Assembly: GCF_022965805.1 (NCBI RefSeq)
Contig: NC_133104.1
Span: forward strand, 41,274,682-41,338,681
From: Primulina eburnea
Taxonomy: Eukaryota; Streptophyta; Magnoliopsida; Lamiales; Gesneriaceae
DNA: 64,000 bases
Direction: 5' to 3'
A model generated the notes under the pieces. That model made no database searches. It saw only the letters and a program-made list of their open reading frames with translations, and was not told the DNA's origin. The first letter of the stretch is position 1, and each line of letters opens with the position of its first letter. Of this stretch, positions 11,526 to 24,649 are shown piece by piece. Made by a program: the position numbers and the translations under genes.

Positions 11526-12282
11526 GGTTCTAAAAAGCGTGAACCGCTCCGAAACGCGGATGTCGAGCTCCAAGTTTTTCAAGTTTAAGCGAGATTAGCA
11601 TAGAATTAAGCTTGAAAAAACGTTTTTTTATCTTTAATGTAATTGTAATTATCTCAAACCAATAAATAGATAAAATAATACATAAATATGATAAATTTAA
11701 GTTTGATGTATTAATTCTCATATTTATAAAAGAGTGAGTTTCATGTGAGACCGTCACACGAATCTTAATCTGTGAGACGGGTCAATCCTACGGATATTCA
11801 TAATTAAAAGTAATACTCTTAGCATAAAAAACAATACTTTTTCCAAATAAGAGATACGTCTCACAAATACGACCCGTGAGACCGTCTCACACAAGTTTTG
11901 CCTTTATAAAAACATAATAATCTCAAAATTACAATCTTTATTTGTTTTTGCAACTAGATCACATTAAAAAATGCTAAATATTTGTCAAATCATTATCAGA
12001 CATGGTTAATCATAATTAAAATTAAAAATAGACATATAAATTATAAACCCAAATTATTATTTTAAAATAAAAATGCATACCTTCAAAATAATTTTTTTAA
12101 AAAAATAAATAAATGCTTTTAGTTGTGCTCAAATACACTTAATTAAACGCCTTAAGTACGTTTTATTCGATCAAACTACAGTTTAATTGTTTTTTCCGTT
12201 TTTCTCTGAAGCGATGCATTTTTGTAAAGCTTCAAGATTAAGCACGTATAAGCGAAGCTTGAGTGAGTTTTTTTAGAACACA
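11526..12282. mobile_element. hAT-like non-autonomous element candidate
   Basis: The left end GGTTCTAAAAAGCG is mirrored by a right end that reads GTGTTCTAAAAAAACTC on the other strand. These ends resemble those of the element at 16595-16956. The interior is AT-rich without a transposase. A complete 182-bp-family repeat with its own target duplication sits inside it, so this element is the older of the two. No convincing flanking duplication is seen. Confidence 0.4.
11732..11902 (+). mobile_element. 182-bp dispersed repeat with exact 9-bp TSD
   Basis: The copy runs from GAGTGAGTTTCATGTGAGAC to CACAAGTTTTGCC and is 171 bp long. It is flanked by identical TTTATAAAA at 11723-11731 and 11903-11911. 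The exact duplication fixes both ends of the family and indicates transposition. Confidence 0.85.
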
Positions 12283-12477
12283 TGCTGTTTTATATAATAT
12301 ACTTTTAATTTTATAAATTAATTCGAGTCGACCGAAACTCGTAAAAAGATTTACCATGTTTTGATCGGCCATCGTTTTCAATTGGTCAATTTGAATGAAT
12401 AATTCCATACTCGCACAAAATCAAAGTTTCATATCTCAAAGTTGAAATTTGAAATTTGAAGCCGTACGCTTGAATTT

Positions 12478-12638
12478 GAGACAACGGATCTTAATCTGTG
12501 AGACGGGTTCACTCATTAATATTACCAATAAAAAATAATACTTTTAGCATAAAAAAATAATAATTTTTCATGGATAACCCAAATAAGAAATCCGTCTCAT
12601 GAATACGATCCGTGAGACCGTCTTACACAAGTTTTTAC
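12478..12638 (+). repeat. 182-bp dispersed repeat, worn left end
   Basis: CGGATCTTAATCTGTGAGAC, then the two-fold TAATACTTTTAGCAT/TTTTTCATGGATAACCC core and a right end GTGAGACCGTCTTACACAAG are present. The first few dozen bases of the family are lost or altered. Confidence 0.75.
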
Positions 12639-13493
12639 TCACTTGAAAATAAGGAATCTGCTAAAATAATCGACTACATGTACGATATTTAAATACTTAT
12701 GGACAAGATAATATCAAATATGTGAAAGACATAAATAAAATATTTTGGTGCAAAAAATATATTAAAATAATTTATTTTTTGTAAGTAAAATGTTTGAAAA
12801 AAATAATAAACAAATTATAAAAACTTATAAAACTCACCGAATCGAACAACGAGAAGACATTTAAGACGGTGTGCGATCGGCAAAGAAATAGATCAATAAT
12901 TTTAGGGCCTAATTGAATTCAAAGTTGGGCCTACCACACAGACAGCCCAACGTCGTTGTCAACATGTTCATACAAAAAAAACAAAAAAAACTCCAAGAGA
13001 ATTCCAAAAAGAAAATTAATTTCAATAGGGGTGAAATCGTAAATCTACATCAGGATTAAGATTGCAATTAGATTTTAGAGTACAAAACAAGTTATTAATG
13101 ATAGAGATGTTCAGGTTAGCACCATAACCACGTTTAGATATTGTATTTATTTAAATCTCTGTCTTAATAATCAATGCCTTATTTTAAAGAAAATTCAAAA
13201 CAAACCATTCAGGTAATCTACTTTACAAATATTTTAATGAATCACATATATATGTTCCTTTAAATACTTGACATATTAAAGTATCAATTTAACAAGGTTT
13301 TATGGATTAATATAACAAGTATGACGTTTATTTAAGAGAAAATTTATTTCTCACGAGTTTCATATTCATGAAATCGTTTGATTTGATTTAATATTTACAA
13401 TCAAAAATAATATTTTGATATAAAAATTCATATTTATTATGACAATCAAAATTTGTTTAAAGCTCAAAACGGTGATACTATAATTTATAGGAA

Positions 13494-13643
13494 AGTTTGT
13501 GTGAGACGGTCTCACATATTTGGGTTATCTATGAAAAATATTATTTTTTATACTAAGTGTATCAATTTTTATTATGAATATGAGGAAGGTTGATCCGTCT
13601 CACAAATTAAGATCCGTGATATCGCCTACCATGAGACCCACTT
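13494..13643 (-). repeat. 182-bp dispersed repeat, internally deleted
   Basis: It starts AGTTTGTGTGAGACGGTCTC and ends near CCATGAGACCCACTT. The block that normally carries the second GTGAGAC word after the first hairpin is missing. Confidence 0.7.
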
Positions 13644-13974
13644 TAATTTATATTCGTGTCATTTCACACGCGAGCAAGAATCTGTTGGAACATTGAAATA
13701 TGACTGAAAGAAGGAGATTAGATTGAGTATTATCACAGACTACCGAAATTAGGTCTATTTTTAAGAATCCTAACAGTAAACCAAACTGTTCCCCAAACAC
13801 ACAGACAAAGGGCATAGATGTCATTTGAACCCCAGCCCCCAGTCCCTTTCTTGTCATTTCACCCGCACCTCCATCACCTTCTCCCTCAAAAACACTTCAC
13901 TCCCACTAAAAGCTTCTGTCTTGTTCCTGCGACCCACAAAGCTACCCAATTCATTCTCGCTGTAGAAGCTTCAA

Positions 13975-16900
13975 ATGGGTACTCGAACCGGCTCTCACCA
14001 GTTAAGCAATGGCTTGTTTGTTTCGGGTCGGCCGGAGCAGCAGTCCAAGGAACGGCAGCCGACTATGGCTTCACGCGCCGTCCCATACACCGGTGGTGAC
14101 GTGAAGAAATCCGGCGAGCTTGGTAAAATGTATGGCGTTGGAGATCACCCGCACACTCCGACGGGTCCGCCGAAGCTTCCGTCCCGTCCTCCGTCATCTT
14201 CTCAGCATAACAGTGGATCTGCCAGATCCGGGCCAAATTCCGGCCCCATGCCGCCGAAGCTGTCCAACTCCGGGCAGATGAATAAGAAGTCATCTTCCTC
14301 CTCATTCTCGGGTCCTCTGACGCCTATTCAGCCCACGGGCCTCATCACATCGGGCCCGTTGGGCTCTTCCAACTCCAATCGCCGCTCTGGCCAGCTCGAC
14401 GCGCCTTCAGCACCGAGTTCGTTCAATAAAAACATGTACGGTTCCGCTGTTACTAGCTTGGGGGAGGAGGTGAAGCTAGGTTACAGGTTTTCGAGGGTTG
14501 TATTGTGGGTATCCTTGGTGGTGGTTGTTATGGGGCTGGTGGTTGGAGCTTTTCTCCTGGCGTCGGTGAAGAAGGCGGTGGTTTTGGTGGCTGTGATTGC
14601 CGCTTTAGTGGCTGCCTTGATTATTATAATTTGGAATTTCGCGTATAAAAAATATGGGGTTTTACAGTTTTTAAGGAAGTATCCTGATGCTGAGCTGAGG
14701 GGCGCCATCGATGGACAGTACGTCAAGGTCACTGGGGTAATTTTTTTACACCAAACTTTTACAGTTTTTGTGATATTTTCATGATTTTTTCTGGTATAAA
14801 TTGTTTGTTATTATCTTTAAGCAGCTGAGATTAATGGATATTTTTTGAGATGTTTAAGTTGGTGCATAGTCTGAATCTAAATGCGGAAGGAACTTTATTT
14901 GTGGACCATTTTGAAATTTCTTGAAATCAGTTCTTTACATCATTTGTTCAACATCCTGGATGTTGTGTAATATTCAATTAGCGAGTATACTGGTCCATCC
15001 ATATTAAATTGAATCATAATTCTATCTTGAAGTCATCCACTTCGATAAGTAAAAAACGTTCACTTTTCGGCCATACAAACAATGTATTATTCAGTTGAAA
15101 ACTCGAAATGGTACAAGGACATGACTTCTTTTGTAGTAAAGGGGAGGAGAGTTATTACCTTTATAATGCTGATTTCAATATGATTCTATGTAACATGAAA
15201 GGAAGGGACAGCTTCTGATTTCTTTGAATTCTTGAAAATCTGGTTCGATCTTGTACTTGCTGCTAAGGTTATTGAAATCTTTATGCATTTTCGATTACCA
15301 CTCTAGACCTGCAAATCAGAATTCATTTGTTTTGGTTCTAGTGGCCGATTGCATTAATAAATAAAATAGTAATATGCAAAAGCAATAGTCAATTTTTGTC
15401 GCATGATGACGATGAACAAATGGATTGATTAATGCGTATAATCATTTTGGTCGTTAGTTGTCTTCAACGTTATTTGAACACTTTCTCCACATGGCGAAAT
15501 ATTTTGGTGCCGAATATACTCATTAAGATTGTCTAGTTCATGTCACATACTTTCTTCCTGAATACCTTCACCATTCATTAGCATGTGATACCTCATTTTT
15601 CCTAATGATGTTAGTTTGACATGCATTGCATTAAATTCCAGGAGATCTCTCTAAGTCTTCTGTCTCATCAATGTTAAGTATGTGGAATTTTAAAAGATTG
15701 AAGTCTTTCCAATATTTGTAAAAGAAAGTCGATGCACGACAGAGGTATGCTGGATAATATCCTGGTGTAATTTGAATTTTTAATTTCCAAATCAATAAGT
15801 ACAGCTATCTTTAAACTTTAGAGGAATGGAAACATATCAGCCCAAATACTGACTTATCCAATGTAGGTGGCATCGGTTTTTGTCGTCGGTGATTTAATGA
15901 CACCTATTAATAATACTGCGTACACATTGTTGTGTGTGTCTATTTTATTTATATGACCTAAAAAATCGAAATACAAGATATTAGTTAAATAATGATAAAG
16001 CACGAAGAAGGAACAAAAGATCCACACTAAAGAGACCAGGAGTGATTACAGCAATGGGCTTTCTTGTAATATAATTACTAAATATACCCATGCCATCTGG
16101 CACTCCGCGCAGACAATTATGTGGTTGTTAATAAACTGGTAAATTTTAAAGTTGAAGAGTGCAAAGATCTTCTTGTGATCCAGTACCCGTTAGCCAGTAT
16201 TTAGGTGTCCATCATCTACAGTAGCACGTTACCACCATTACCATAATTTTCCCATCCAGCCTTTCTCTTTTCTGATTCGTTGGCAGTTATTTTATTTTGA
16301 ATCCTGTTACACGATTTCGAGTTCATTTTTCAGGTATCACTTAACATTAGGATCCTTGGTAACCAAGATTCAACCTTTTCTTTTCATTTGTCCGTTTTCT
16401 TTAATACTTCGTTTACTGGCAATTATTTATATTTTGAAGTGGGTCACATACATTGGGGTTCATGTTTTTGGACATCACTTGGATTATGATACACAGATAC
16501 AGTAGTAACCAAGATTCAAAACTAATAAAATTCATAAAGGTTTGAAACAAATCAGCAAGAGAACATTCCTTGTGAGAAAAAGGTTACTTATAAGCAGTGT
16601 TCTAAAAAGCGGGCGGCGTTAAGTTTGCGGCCACCCACCACCTGGCGTCTAGGCTCATAGGCGGCCACATGGTCGGTTACTAGGCGATTTTTCTTTTTTA
16701 CATAAATATTTAAATTTTTTTTGTTCATTTCCATATTTATCCAATAATTCAACAGTATCGGACTCAAATTCAATGACATATTATTCATCTTTATCTATTA
16801 CAAATTGATTGAAAATATGCATAAGAATCTTTTTGTTTTAAAAATATAATTATTAAATTAGGCGACTAGACGGCTTAGGCGGTCTATTTTTTAACAGCGC

Positions 16901-18645
16901 CCCAGTTACATCGTCTTTCTAAAAATGGGGGCGAGGCGGTGTCTTTTAAAACACTGTATATAAGCAATTCTTCATACGGAAAACAATTACTGTTCTTTGG
17001 GATAGCACCAGTTTCAATTTGTGTTTTGGCTCTTCCAGTCATTATATGTTGTAGAAAAAGTTATTTTTTAGTTTGTCGCCTATAATTGCTTTTGCATTTT
17101 GTGTTACTCAACCCAACTAGGTGATTTTCCATGATTATACGCGCAGGTTGTAACTTGTGGTAGTGTACCTCTTGAAACTTCATTCCAGAAGATACCAAGA
17201 TGTGTGTATGCTTCCTCGGAATTATATGAATACAGAGGCTGTGGTGCAAAACCGGGGAACCCTAAACAGCGTTTCTTCTCTTGGAGATGCAGTCATTCAG
17301 AGGTCAGATGTCAAGTTATATTATAAATTTAAAAGTAATACAGAGTGAAACTATGAATGATTGCATTTTCCATGACATGTCGACATTTTAACTTTTATTG
17401 GATATATTTAGAGTATACTTGTATATGGAGCTTTCTATAACAAAATAAATACTTGTATGTGGAATTTGAATGTGTGAGCTTTTGTATTGTTGACTACGAA
17501 CAATCTTTCAGCTTTGTGATTCTGCGCGTTTTGTGCCAATCACAGAAATATGTGGCAGATTTTTATATATCAGACTTCCAATCAGGGTTAAGAGCTCTAG
17601 TAAAAGCAGGTTACGGTGCTAAGGTTGCGCCTTTTGTCAAACCAGCTACAGTCGTCGATGTAACCAAAGATAACAAAGATTTGTCTCCGAACTTTCTGCA
17701 CTGGCTTTCTGACAGAGGTTTGTCAAGTGATGACCATGTACTGCGCCTTAAAGAAGGGTAATAAATTTTGTGTGCATGTTAGCATTTATATATATGCCGG
17801 AGCAGCACATTACATCTGATTTCTATTTCTGCTTCTATAACGTCCTCTCTATTCAATTTCCAGTTACCCTTTGATATTAGACATTTTACACTCCGAAGAT
17901 ACTAGTAAAATATTCTTCTTCTATGTATGGGCTGGAAACTGAAACCTAACTTGAATCAGCATATCCTTACCTGGAGATGATACTATATTTTGGTACTACT
18001 GAATACTGTAGTTTCATCCGAGTATTGTTAGAAATTACTTTTTCTCACATGTTCAAAACCATGAAAGGCGATGGATCTAATAATGATTTTAAATAGTAAC
18101 GCACCGCTCACATTTTAAATGGAAATCGGGGATTATATGTCCAGTTTATTATAGAAGTGTGCATGTACAAGTCCATGTTTCCTACATTTGAGTAACCAAG
18201 GCCCAAAAGGTACAACCCTGGTCTAACTTGATTAATTATTTAAGGCGATGCTTAGGTAGCTTCAAAACTTGTGATCTCCTATTCTGACACGATGTTAAAA
18301 AAACTTTTTTCTCTAAGATTCAAGCTCATGAGAGATTACCAATCAGTACTTTTATATATGTTTAACAATTATTCAAAAGCACGTCTTAGAATCTTGAGTT
18401 CATAACCTTGTAAAACGTGTATCTAACATTGTCGTTTTAATTTTCTTTGCAGCTGTATCAAAGAAGGAAGTACTGTAAGTGTAATGGGGGTTGTTAGACG
18501 CCACGACAACGTGCTCATGATCGTTCCACCTACCGAGCCTATCTCAACAGGCTGCCGCTGGCTCTGTTTCCTTCTCCCAACCTACATCGAAGGCCTTGTA
18601 TTAACATGCGAAGAAAGACAAAATGGCGAGGCGATCCCTGTATAG
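13975..18645 (+). CDS. SHOU4: SHOU4-type membrane protein (cellulose synthase trafficking)
   Basis: Four exons (13975-14736, 17147-17302, 17546-17757, 18453-18645) give 440 residues. The N-terminus (SHQLSNGLFVSGRPEQ, AVPYTGGDVKKSGELGKM) and the Ser/Pro/Gly-rich linker with TGLITSGPLGSS match the SHOU4/SHOU4L family of Arabidopsis (once mislabelled ubiquitin-specific protease C19-related). Those proteins are reported to restrain exocytosis of cellulose synthase complexes. Two hydrophobic helices lie at about 175-198 and 201-219, followed by YPDAELRGAIDGQ, SDFQSGLRALVKAGYG, SPNFLHWLSDRGLS and RRHDNVLMIVPP. The end is GEAIPV, as in the family. Intron 1 is 2.4 kb and holds a hAT-like MITE at 16595-16956. 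An upstream ATG at 13818 opens an out-of-frame reading frame overlapping the start codon. The assignment is secure; the Arabidopsis symbol is applied by family. Confidence 0.94.
16595..16956. mobile_element. hAT-like MITE in SHOU4 intron 1
   Basis: The terminal inverted repeats are CAGTGTTCTAAAAAGCG at the left and CAGTGTTTTAAAAGAC read inward from the right. The flanks are CTTATAAG and TATATAAG, a plausible 8-bp hAT duplication with two changes. The ends are GC-rich with repeated GGCG words and the centre is AT-rich. There is no coding capacity. Confidence 0.65.
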
Positions 18646-18786
18646 AAGCACCACTTCTTTACTCAATCTACACCCCGAGTGAATATTAGAATCACCTGGT
18701 GGTGGAAGGAAGAATCCCACCAACCGCTGTGTATTCCTTCCTGCATGAAGAAGAGCAAGTTCTTGTAAAAGTGTCCATGTACTATA

Positions 18787-18834
<48 letters not shown>

Positions 18835-20138
18835 GTACATTGTATCGTAGAGGTGTACTCGAGGAAACGAGTTCTTTCCTGAGCAGATAGGTAACTATGT
18901 ATTATGCCAGTTTGGTTTCTGTAATTTATCTTTGTTTGTCAGTCATTGTACAGGAGTAGTTAAGGCTGTACTGGCCTTGTCCCTAATTATTTGCATGGTG
19001 TTATCTTTTAAATGAATCGTAAATAAAGTGAAAATTATATCAACAAACTGTTGCGTTACTAAATGTTTCTGGGAAAAGTAGAGGAAAATCTATTCGGTGG
19101 TTGGTCTATGGTGTACAAACGGTTGGGTTCTGTGGAAGGTGTACTGTTACTTGGGATGGGATGTGAACGAATTGAATTGAGTCGAAACTTAATAAAATTT
19201 AATATTTGAATTCGATTTGAAGTAAGTAAATCTGAGTTTAATTTGAAATCTGAAAATTTTAAATTTTATGGCTTGAATTCGATTCAAAATGTTGAAACGT
19301 ATTCTTGAGCCATTCATACTACTTGAACGTTAACACTCGGGAACTAAAGGTCGAAAATATAAAATAACATTATATCCATAAAATATCAAGATTCGCGAAC
19401 AGAAAAATAAGTGTTAAAAGATATTTGAACGTGTTAGATTTCGATAACTTTAAATACAAAAAAATATTTGTCTGAGTTCGTTTACAACCCTAGTGCCACC
19501 AACATTTCACAAACTTCTTGCTTGATCTCTTACTTGCAACAAATTGAGCTTGAGCTAGATTAATGGTAGATTTTGAGCTCGATTAGGTCCATATCCGGGT
19601 CATTGAATCTTGTAAGCACCAATCCAGCTAAAGTTTGACGTCAAATAGACTTGTGCCACAAGTATTTGTCTAAAGATTGAGGATACTTAAAGATCATTCG
19701 AATGACATTAAAAATGAAGAAGAATACAATAATTGGAGCACGTGTAATAGCTATACAATAAACGTAAAATGTACTCGCGTGTGATTTCATTGAAGTATTT
19801 GCTTGCAACACTAATCTTAGGATAAACAAATTTTAATCACATGCAAATGGTTTATTCAATGATTATTGTGGACTCACCAAGAACCAAATGAGTATTTCTT
19901 CTTCAAAACAAGCCGCAACATTTCTGCACATTCCAAAACTGGTGTAGAATCGTCTCCTATGATTATGTATAGAGACTTAATTTGAAAGATATCTTGAAAC
20001 CAAATCCCAGATTTTTCAAGACATAAAAAAATCATCATCATCTCTCTGTATAACACTAATCACACCTAAAATGTGAAAACTATACATATTTGATGCTTAC
20101 AACACAAAACATTCTCTTATGTTAATTATACAACACAC
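18646..20138. other. SHOU4 3' flank and convergent intergenic DNA
   Basis: The first 350 bases are probable 3' UTR of the SHOU4 gene and include a (TA)n tract at about 18797-18832. The rest (19030-20130) is AT-rich with no family-level coding signal. The next gene converges from the right. Confidence 0.55.
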
Positions 20139-21727
20139 TCAAGAAATCCCGATCGTCTTGTTCAATATCCACAATGTAAGAGAAAGCTGGATCGCGAATA
20201 TCGTGTGTAACAACGTCCTGTCTAGCATAAAGCCGCACAAGGTAATTCCAGCTGTGTTGTGCTTGAAATATGTCACTGAAACACAAATAGCCCGTTAGAC
20301 ATACGTTCTCTTTGAATGCTGACTTCAACAAGTTTAGCAGTTACTTACCTAGTGCTTGCCTTTTCTGGTAAGATACAGTGTGTGCAAAAATAGGCACCAA
20401 GTTTGTGTTGTCCAACACGCTATCTCCATCTCCTACTTCATTATCGGAATCCGGCCAGTTGGCAGTAGTGATCGGATAGTGTGCCACTTCAGCTGAAACA
20501 ATCTGAGTCGTTGGGATGTCATCAGTTAGAGCATCTAACGGGTCGATTGTGGCACAGACATGCCATTTAGCCGCCAGAGATGTAACCGCCTGTGCTCTAT
20601 GTGTTATCTTTGCTGCACTTCGCAAGCAGATCAGAAGCCCCGTTACCAGAGTTAAGGAACACAACTGTATGACAGAAACAGAACAAGTCGAGAACTTTAT
20701 TAAATTTTTCTTGAATGTCACGTGAAATAGATTAAACAGGTGGCGATGAGGGATTACCGTGAGTTCTCCAGCTGTTAGGATGTTGACTCTGGAGCTCGGT
20801 TCAGTTGTAACGAGCAAGGAAACAAACTGGCTTATTGTTACTAAGATTAATGTCGACAAAATGAAGACTCTAAACCGATGGCTTATGATCCGAAGATTTC
20901 TTCTGATCCTAAGATGTTCGATCAAGATTGAAACAACATCAGATTCGTGTTCAAAGACTTTAGCAAAGTCCTCTAACCTTAGTATTTGAAGGTAACACGT
21001 AAGGCGGAAGAGTACACAGACGAGGAAACATATCAAGGTACGATAGAGCCACGAGCACAGCAGTAGCATGCATCCGATGATTTTGAACGGAATCGTGTTG
21101 CATGGGTAGGGGATTTTGTTTCCTCCGGAGGCGAACCACCATATCTGGTACATGCAGTTGGCAAGGAAACAGGGGAGAACAAACGCTGAAAGCAGCTTCA
21201 TTGATCTCTGTGTCAACAAGTAGACTTAGAATTGGAGAACGATCTTCATCTAGCTACCACGAATCATGTTTTTATTCAAGACTAGACTATACAATGAAAA
21301 TGCAGAAACGTACTCGAAGCTGCAGCGCATATCCCTGTCGAACCTTCTCGCTTTCATCACGCAGTTTATCGAGAAACAGAAACCTCCGAAGCCCATATTT
21401 ACGCCCGAAAGAAGTTAGACAGATGAAAGAAAGTGCAGCAAATAGCGAAAGTGAAGACTGAACGATTACATTATAAGGCCTCTGGTGGATCACATCACAG
21501 TCCGGACAAAAAAATATAAAGTGGGAGACAATTGGAACAGCAATATTTAGTATAAAAAATATGGACCAAGAAATCCCAGTTCTCCACATACTAGAATAAT
21601 CAAGAAAAACCCATTTCAGGATAGAGCTCAGGTAACTCGTTAACTCCAAGTTGTATTCGTGGAATGAATGACTCGGTGAAATCGACTTGTTTCCTTCAAA
21701 TAAAGCCTCTTGGGCAGATTCTTCCAT
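20139..21727 (-). CDS. DUF3537 seven-helix membrane protein
   Basis: Four exons on the minus strand (21727-21314, 21207-20758, 20664-20349, 20275-20139) join in phase and give 438 residues. Hydrophobic helices lie near residues 51-73, 86-107, 143-164, 175-205, 250-273, 289-303 and 415-437, so seven in all. Conserved family words include LLSAFVLPCF, YQIWWFASGG, WLYRTLICFLVCVLFRL, the Ala-rich KITHRAQAVTSLAAKWH and the tail RQALVTYFKHNTAGIT, FMLDRTLLHTIF and LNKTIGIS. The last exon only becomes apparent after splicing GCACTAG|GTAAGT to CAG|TGACAT. DUF3537 proteins have been proposed as remote plant relatives of insect gustatory/odorant receptor channels; a ligand and a channel role here are unknown. 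Confidence 0.9.
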
Positions 21728-23162
21728 TTGAGTACGTACTGTTGTCTTTTTATTAAAAAAAAAAAATTGTTCTGCAAATGCTGGTTTAGGATTATATTGG
21801 AAATATTATGGGGGCAGATTTTTACTGATGAACCGTGAACGATTACTTAAGCTTTGTGAAATTTTGAGTATTTTAATCGTGAAGGGTTGACGGTGATTAC
21901 TTGTGGCTTGTGAGTGGGAGCAAAATAGTTGGTTCGCAGGTGGCAAATCATTTTTTGATAAAGATCCTACATTAACTTTTTATATTGTTCAAATACATCT
22001 AAAACAAATATCAACTTACATTTCATTTCAAAAATCGGACCTTTAAGAAAAGAAAACTAGTGAGCCCTTTCTCCTGAAGTCATGGAGATGGAAAAAGGCC
22101 AACAAGCCCACGGATTGCATGGAGACATGCAGATAGCCACCGGTCAACGTGTAACCTGCTGGAAAGTTACCATCAATGCAATCTCCTTCACGAGATATGA
22201 AAATATGGTGTGTGTGTGTGTCGGATGGCAAGCGCGACGGGATGAGGGCGGGTTTCTCACAATCTCACCCCATTCCATGCCGTCCTAATCTCTATTTTCA
22301 GGGTTCGAGTAATTTTCGAATCGGGATAAAATCTCCGTCCTCGTCTTCTTTTCAAAAATAATAACAAGGCAGGCCGGTTTGAAGAAACTGAATCTATTAT
22401 TACTATCGTTATTATTAATATTATTATTATCGAGACGAGTTTGAAGATATCTACAGTTTCTTGCACTCGCTCTGTTCCGGGATTTCCCTGCAGAGGGAGG
22501 CCCGGGGGAAAATTGCCATGTGTGCTTGAGATTTAACCAGTTTTCCGCTCATACTCAAAGAAAAATCATATTTTTGTAACGGTCCCATTAGTTTGTGGAT
22601 AAACAGAAATAGACCCTTGTGTGTCCCAGCACCATGAGAATCTCAGGTCCCCCCTCGGAATTTTCTTTTAACTTATGTTGTTTCGAATTTGTCGAAGAAG
22701 TGTAGGCCCACTAATACTTCGAAAAACCCGTCTCCCTCTAGTTGAGTGCCATTTAAAAGCTAAGCCCATACCGAATTGGCCCACATTGGATAGAGATATA
22801 TCATCCTCCAACGTGCGCCTAATAAATTGCAACAGACCCAAGCATGGTACGCTAACGTGATCTAATCCAAATTATAATATATTTGATGAATTGATTTAAA
22901 AATATTTTAAATCATACAATCACGTTTAAGCCTTTCTAAAAACATGCATTTGCTACGCACATCACAGACTTTTTACGAAATATTCTTTTGATGTTCCACG
23001 AGATATTTACAAACGAACATTCTACGAAAATACTACGTATTTTCAATATAGGAGACTTAAATTTTCTTTTCAAGTAAATATGAAGATAATATAATTAGCT
23101 CAACCATTTGTTTATTTTATCAGTGTAAAATAAATGTAGCTACAGCTAGGTATGAAAAAAAA
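21728..23162. other. Intergenic, upstream of DUF3537 gene
   Basis: The A-run at 21750-21768 and the following bases are the probable promoter side of the minus-strand gene. Around 22080-22860 base composition is more balanced and a GTGTGTGTGTGTG run occurs at 22208, but no frame longer than about 70 codons looks conserved. I assign no gene. Confidence 0.5.
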
Positions 23163-23344
23163 GACAAAAACTTGTGTGAGACGGTCTCACGGGTCATATT
23201 TGTGAGACAGATCTCTTATTTGGGTCATCCATGAAAAAGTATTACTTTTTATGCTAAGAGTATTACTTTTTATTGTGAATATGGGTAGAGTTGACCCGTC
23301 TCACGGATTAAGATCCGTGAGACGATCTCACCTGAGACATCCTC
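23163..23344 (-). mobile_element. 182-bp dispersed repeat with exact 9-bp TSD
   Basis: The copy is intact, runs from GACAAAAACTTGTGTGAGAC to CACCTGAGACATCCTC, and is 182 bp long. It is flanked by identical GAAAAAAAA at 23154-23162 and 23345-23353. It carries both GTGAGACGGTCTCAC-type hairpins and the repeated AGTATTACTTTTTAT words. Confidence 0.85.
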
Positions 23345-23353
23345 GAAAAAAAA

Positions 23354-24649
23354 TGCGCACATCAACTTCCCATCTATTCAAAATTAACATGAACTTAAAC
23401 TTATTAGTTATTACTAATGACTGTTTGAATCTTTTTCAAAATGAATCAGATGATCATGTTTCAACTTTTGTGTGTAGCTCATAAATCATTTATGTTAGAT
23501 TATATTTTTGTTAGATTGTATTTTTGTTGTCTTAAATTTTGTGATTTATTTTGTCAAAAAAAAAATTAAGAATATTGATTTGAGATATTAAAGATATGGA
23601 GATAAATGGAAAAAAAAATGAATATGTTTTGCGATTTGTTGAAGATATGACGAAGATGTCGAACAATATTACCTTAAATATATGAAAAGATGCGAGTTTG
23701 GAAAGATATATTTTATCTTGAAAAATATGATGTAAAATCTAGAAAGATTAAGTATATGTTGGATATGATAAAATGATCTATATATTGGATATTCACGTTC
23801 ATTTTGAAGATTATAGAGCATGGCCATATGTGGACTGTGGTTGTCGGAGACCGATTTGATTTTTATTATCAAATCTTTCATAGTTGATTATTGCTTTTAT
23901 GCACTGCATTCATTTATACATCATTCGGGAGAAGAAGACGAGTTATCGAAAGAGAGCAATATATCTTGCATATAACATGTATTAAGTTGTGAAAGCATCA
24001 GTTGGTCGCATGACTTGGAATTAAGAAGAAAACTCCTACTGCTCGTTGTGTTTTGTGACATTGTTGCAACAAGGTTATGTCAAAATCGTTGTATTCATGC
24101 TGATTTCAAGATTTTTAATTGCTGGTGATATACACGCATTCAAAGTCTCGTGATTCATTTATACAGAGAGAAATATGACGTTTTCGAAAGAGGAAATAAA
24201 CAGTTTCGAATGGAATTTGAGTTGACGGATCTTGAAGATGATCCATTCTGGAGTCTATTAAATATATTTATCATAAACGAGACCCAAGAAAGAGAGGGTT
24301 TTTTTAAAGTGTTAAAGTCCTTGAGTGTGACTTTTGAATTTTAATACATTTACTTGATATATGTGCATGATATGTAGATATAAGCACGTTGGATTGAATT
24401 ACGTTAAAATTGCATGTGTCTTTTATTTGTTTTCAGTTTTAATTTTTTATTAATTTTGCTAATTATGAAAACCAAACAAAATACGAAAAAATCGGATCAA
24501 TAATATCTACATCTTCCAAGCACAAATAAGCACGTATTTACCTTTCAAGCCTTATATTTGACACTTTTTTTTTTTGAAAAAAAAATCATGTTTTGGGATT
24601 GAAAGCTAAACACGCGCGGCCATACAAAAACAAAAATAAAAAAAATATA
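23354..24649. other. Intergenic; possible worn LTR-type sequence
   Basis: From about 23490 (TGTTAGATTATATTTTTGTT) to about 24350 the DNA has a composition and start reminiscent of plant Copia LTRs. I find no second copy, primer-binding site or target duplication. No gene is supported. Confidence 0.3.

Noticed and set aside
18779..18835. Ile/Tyr repeat peptide
   Set aside because: Translation of a (TA)n microsatellite in the SHOU4 3' flank.
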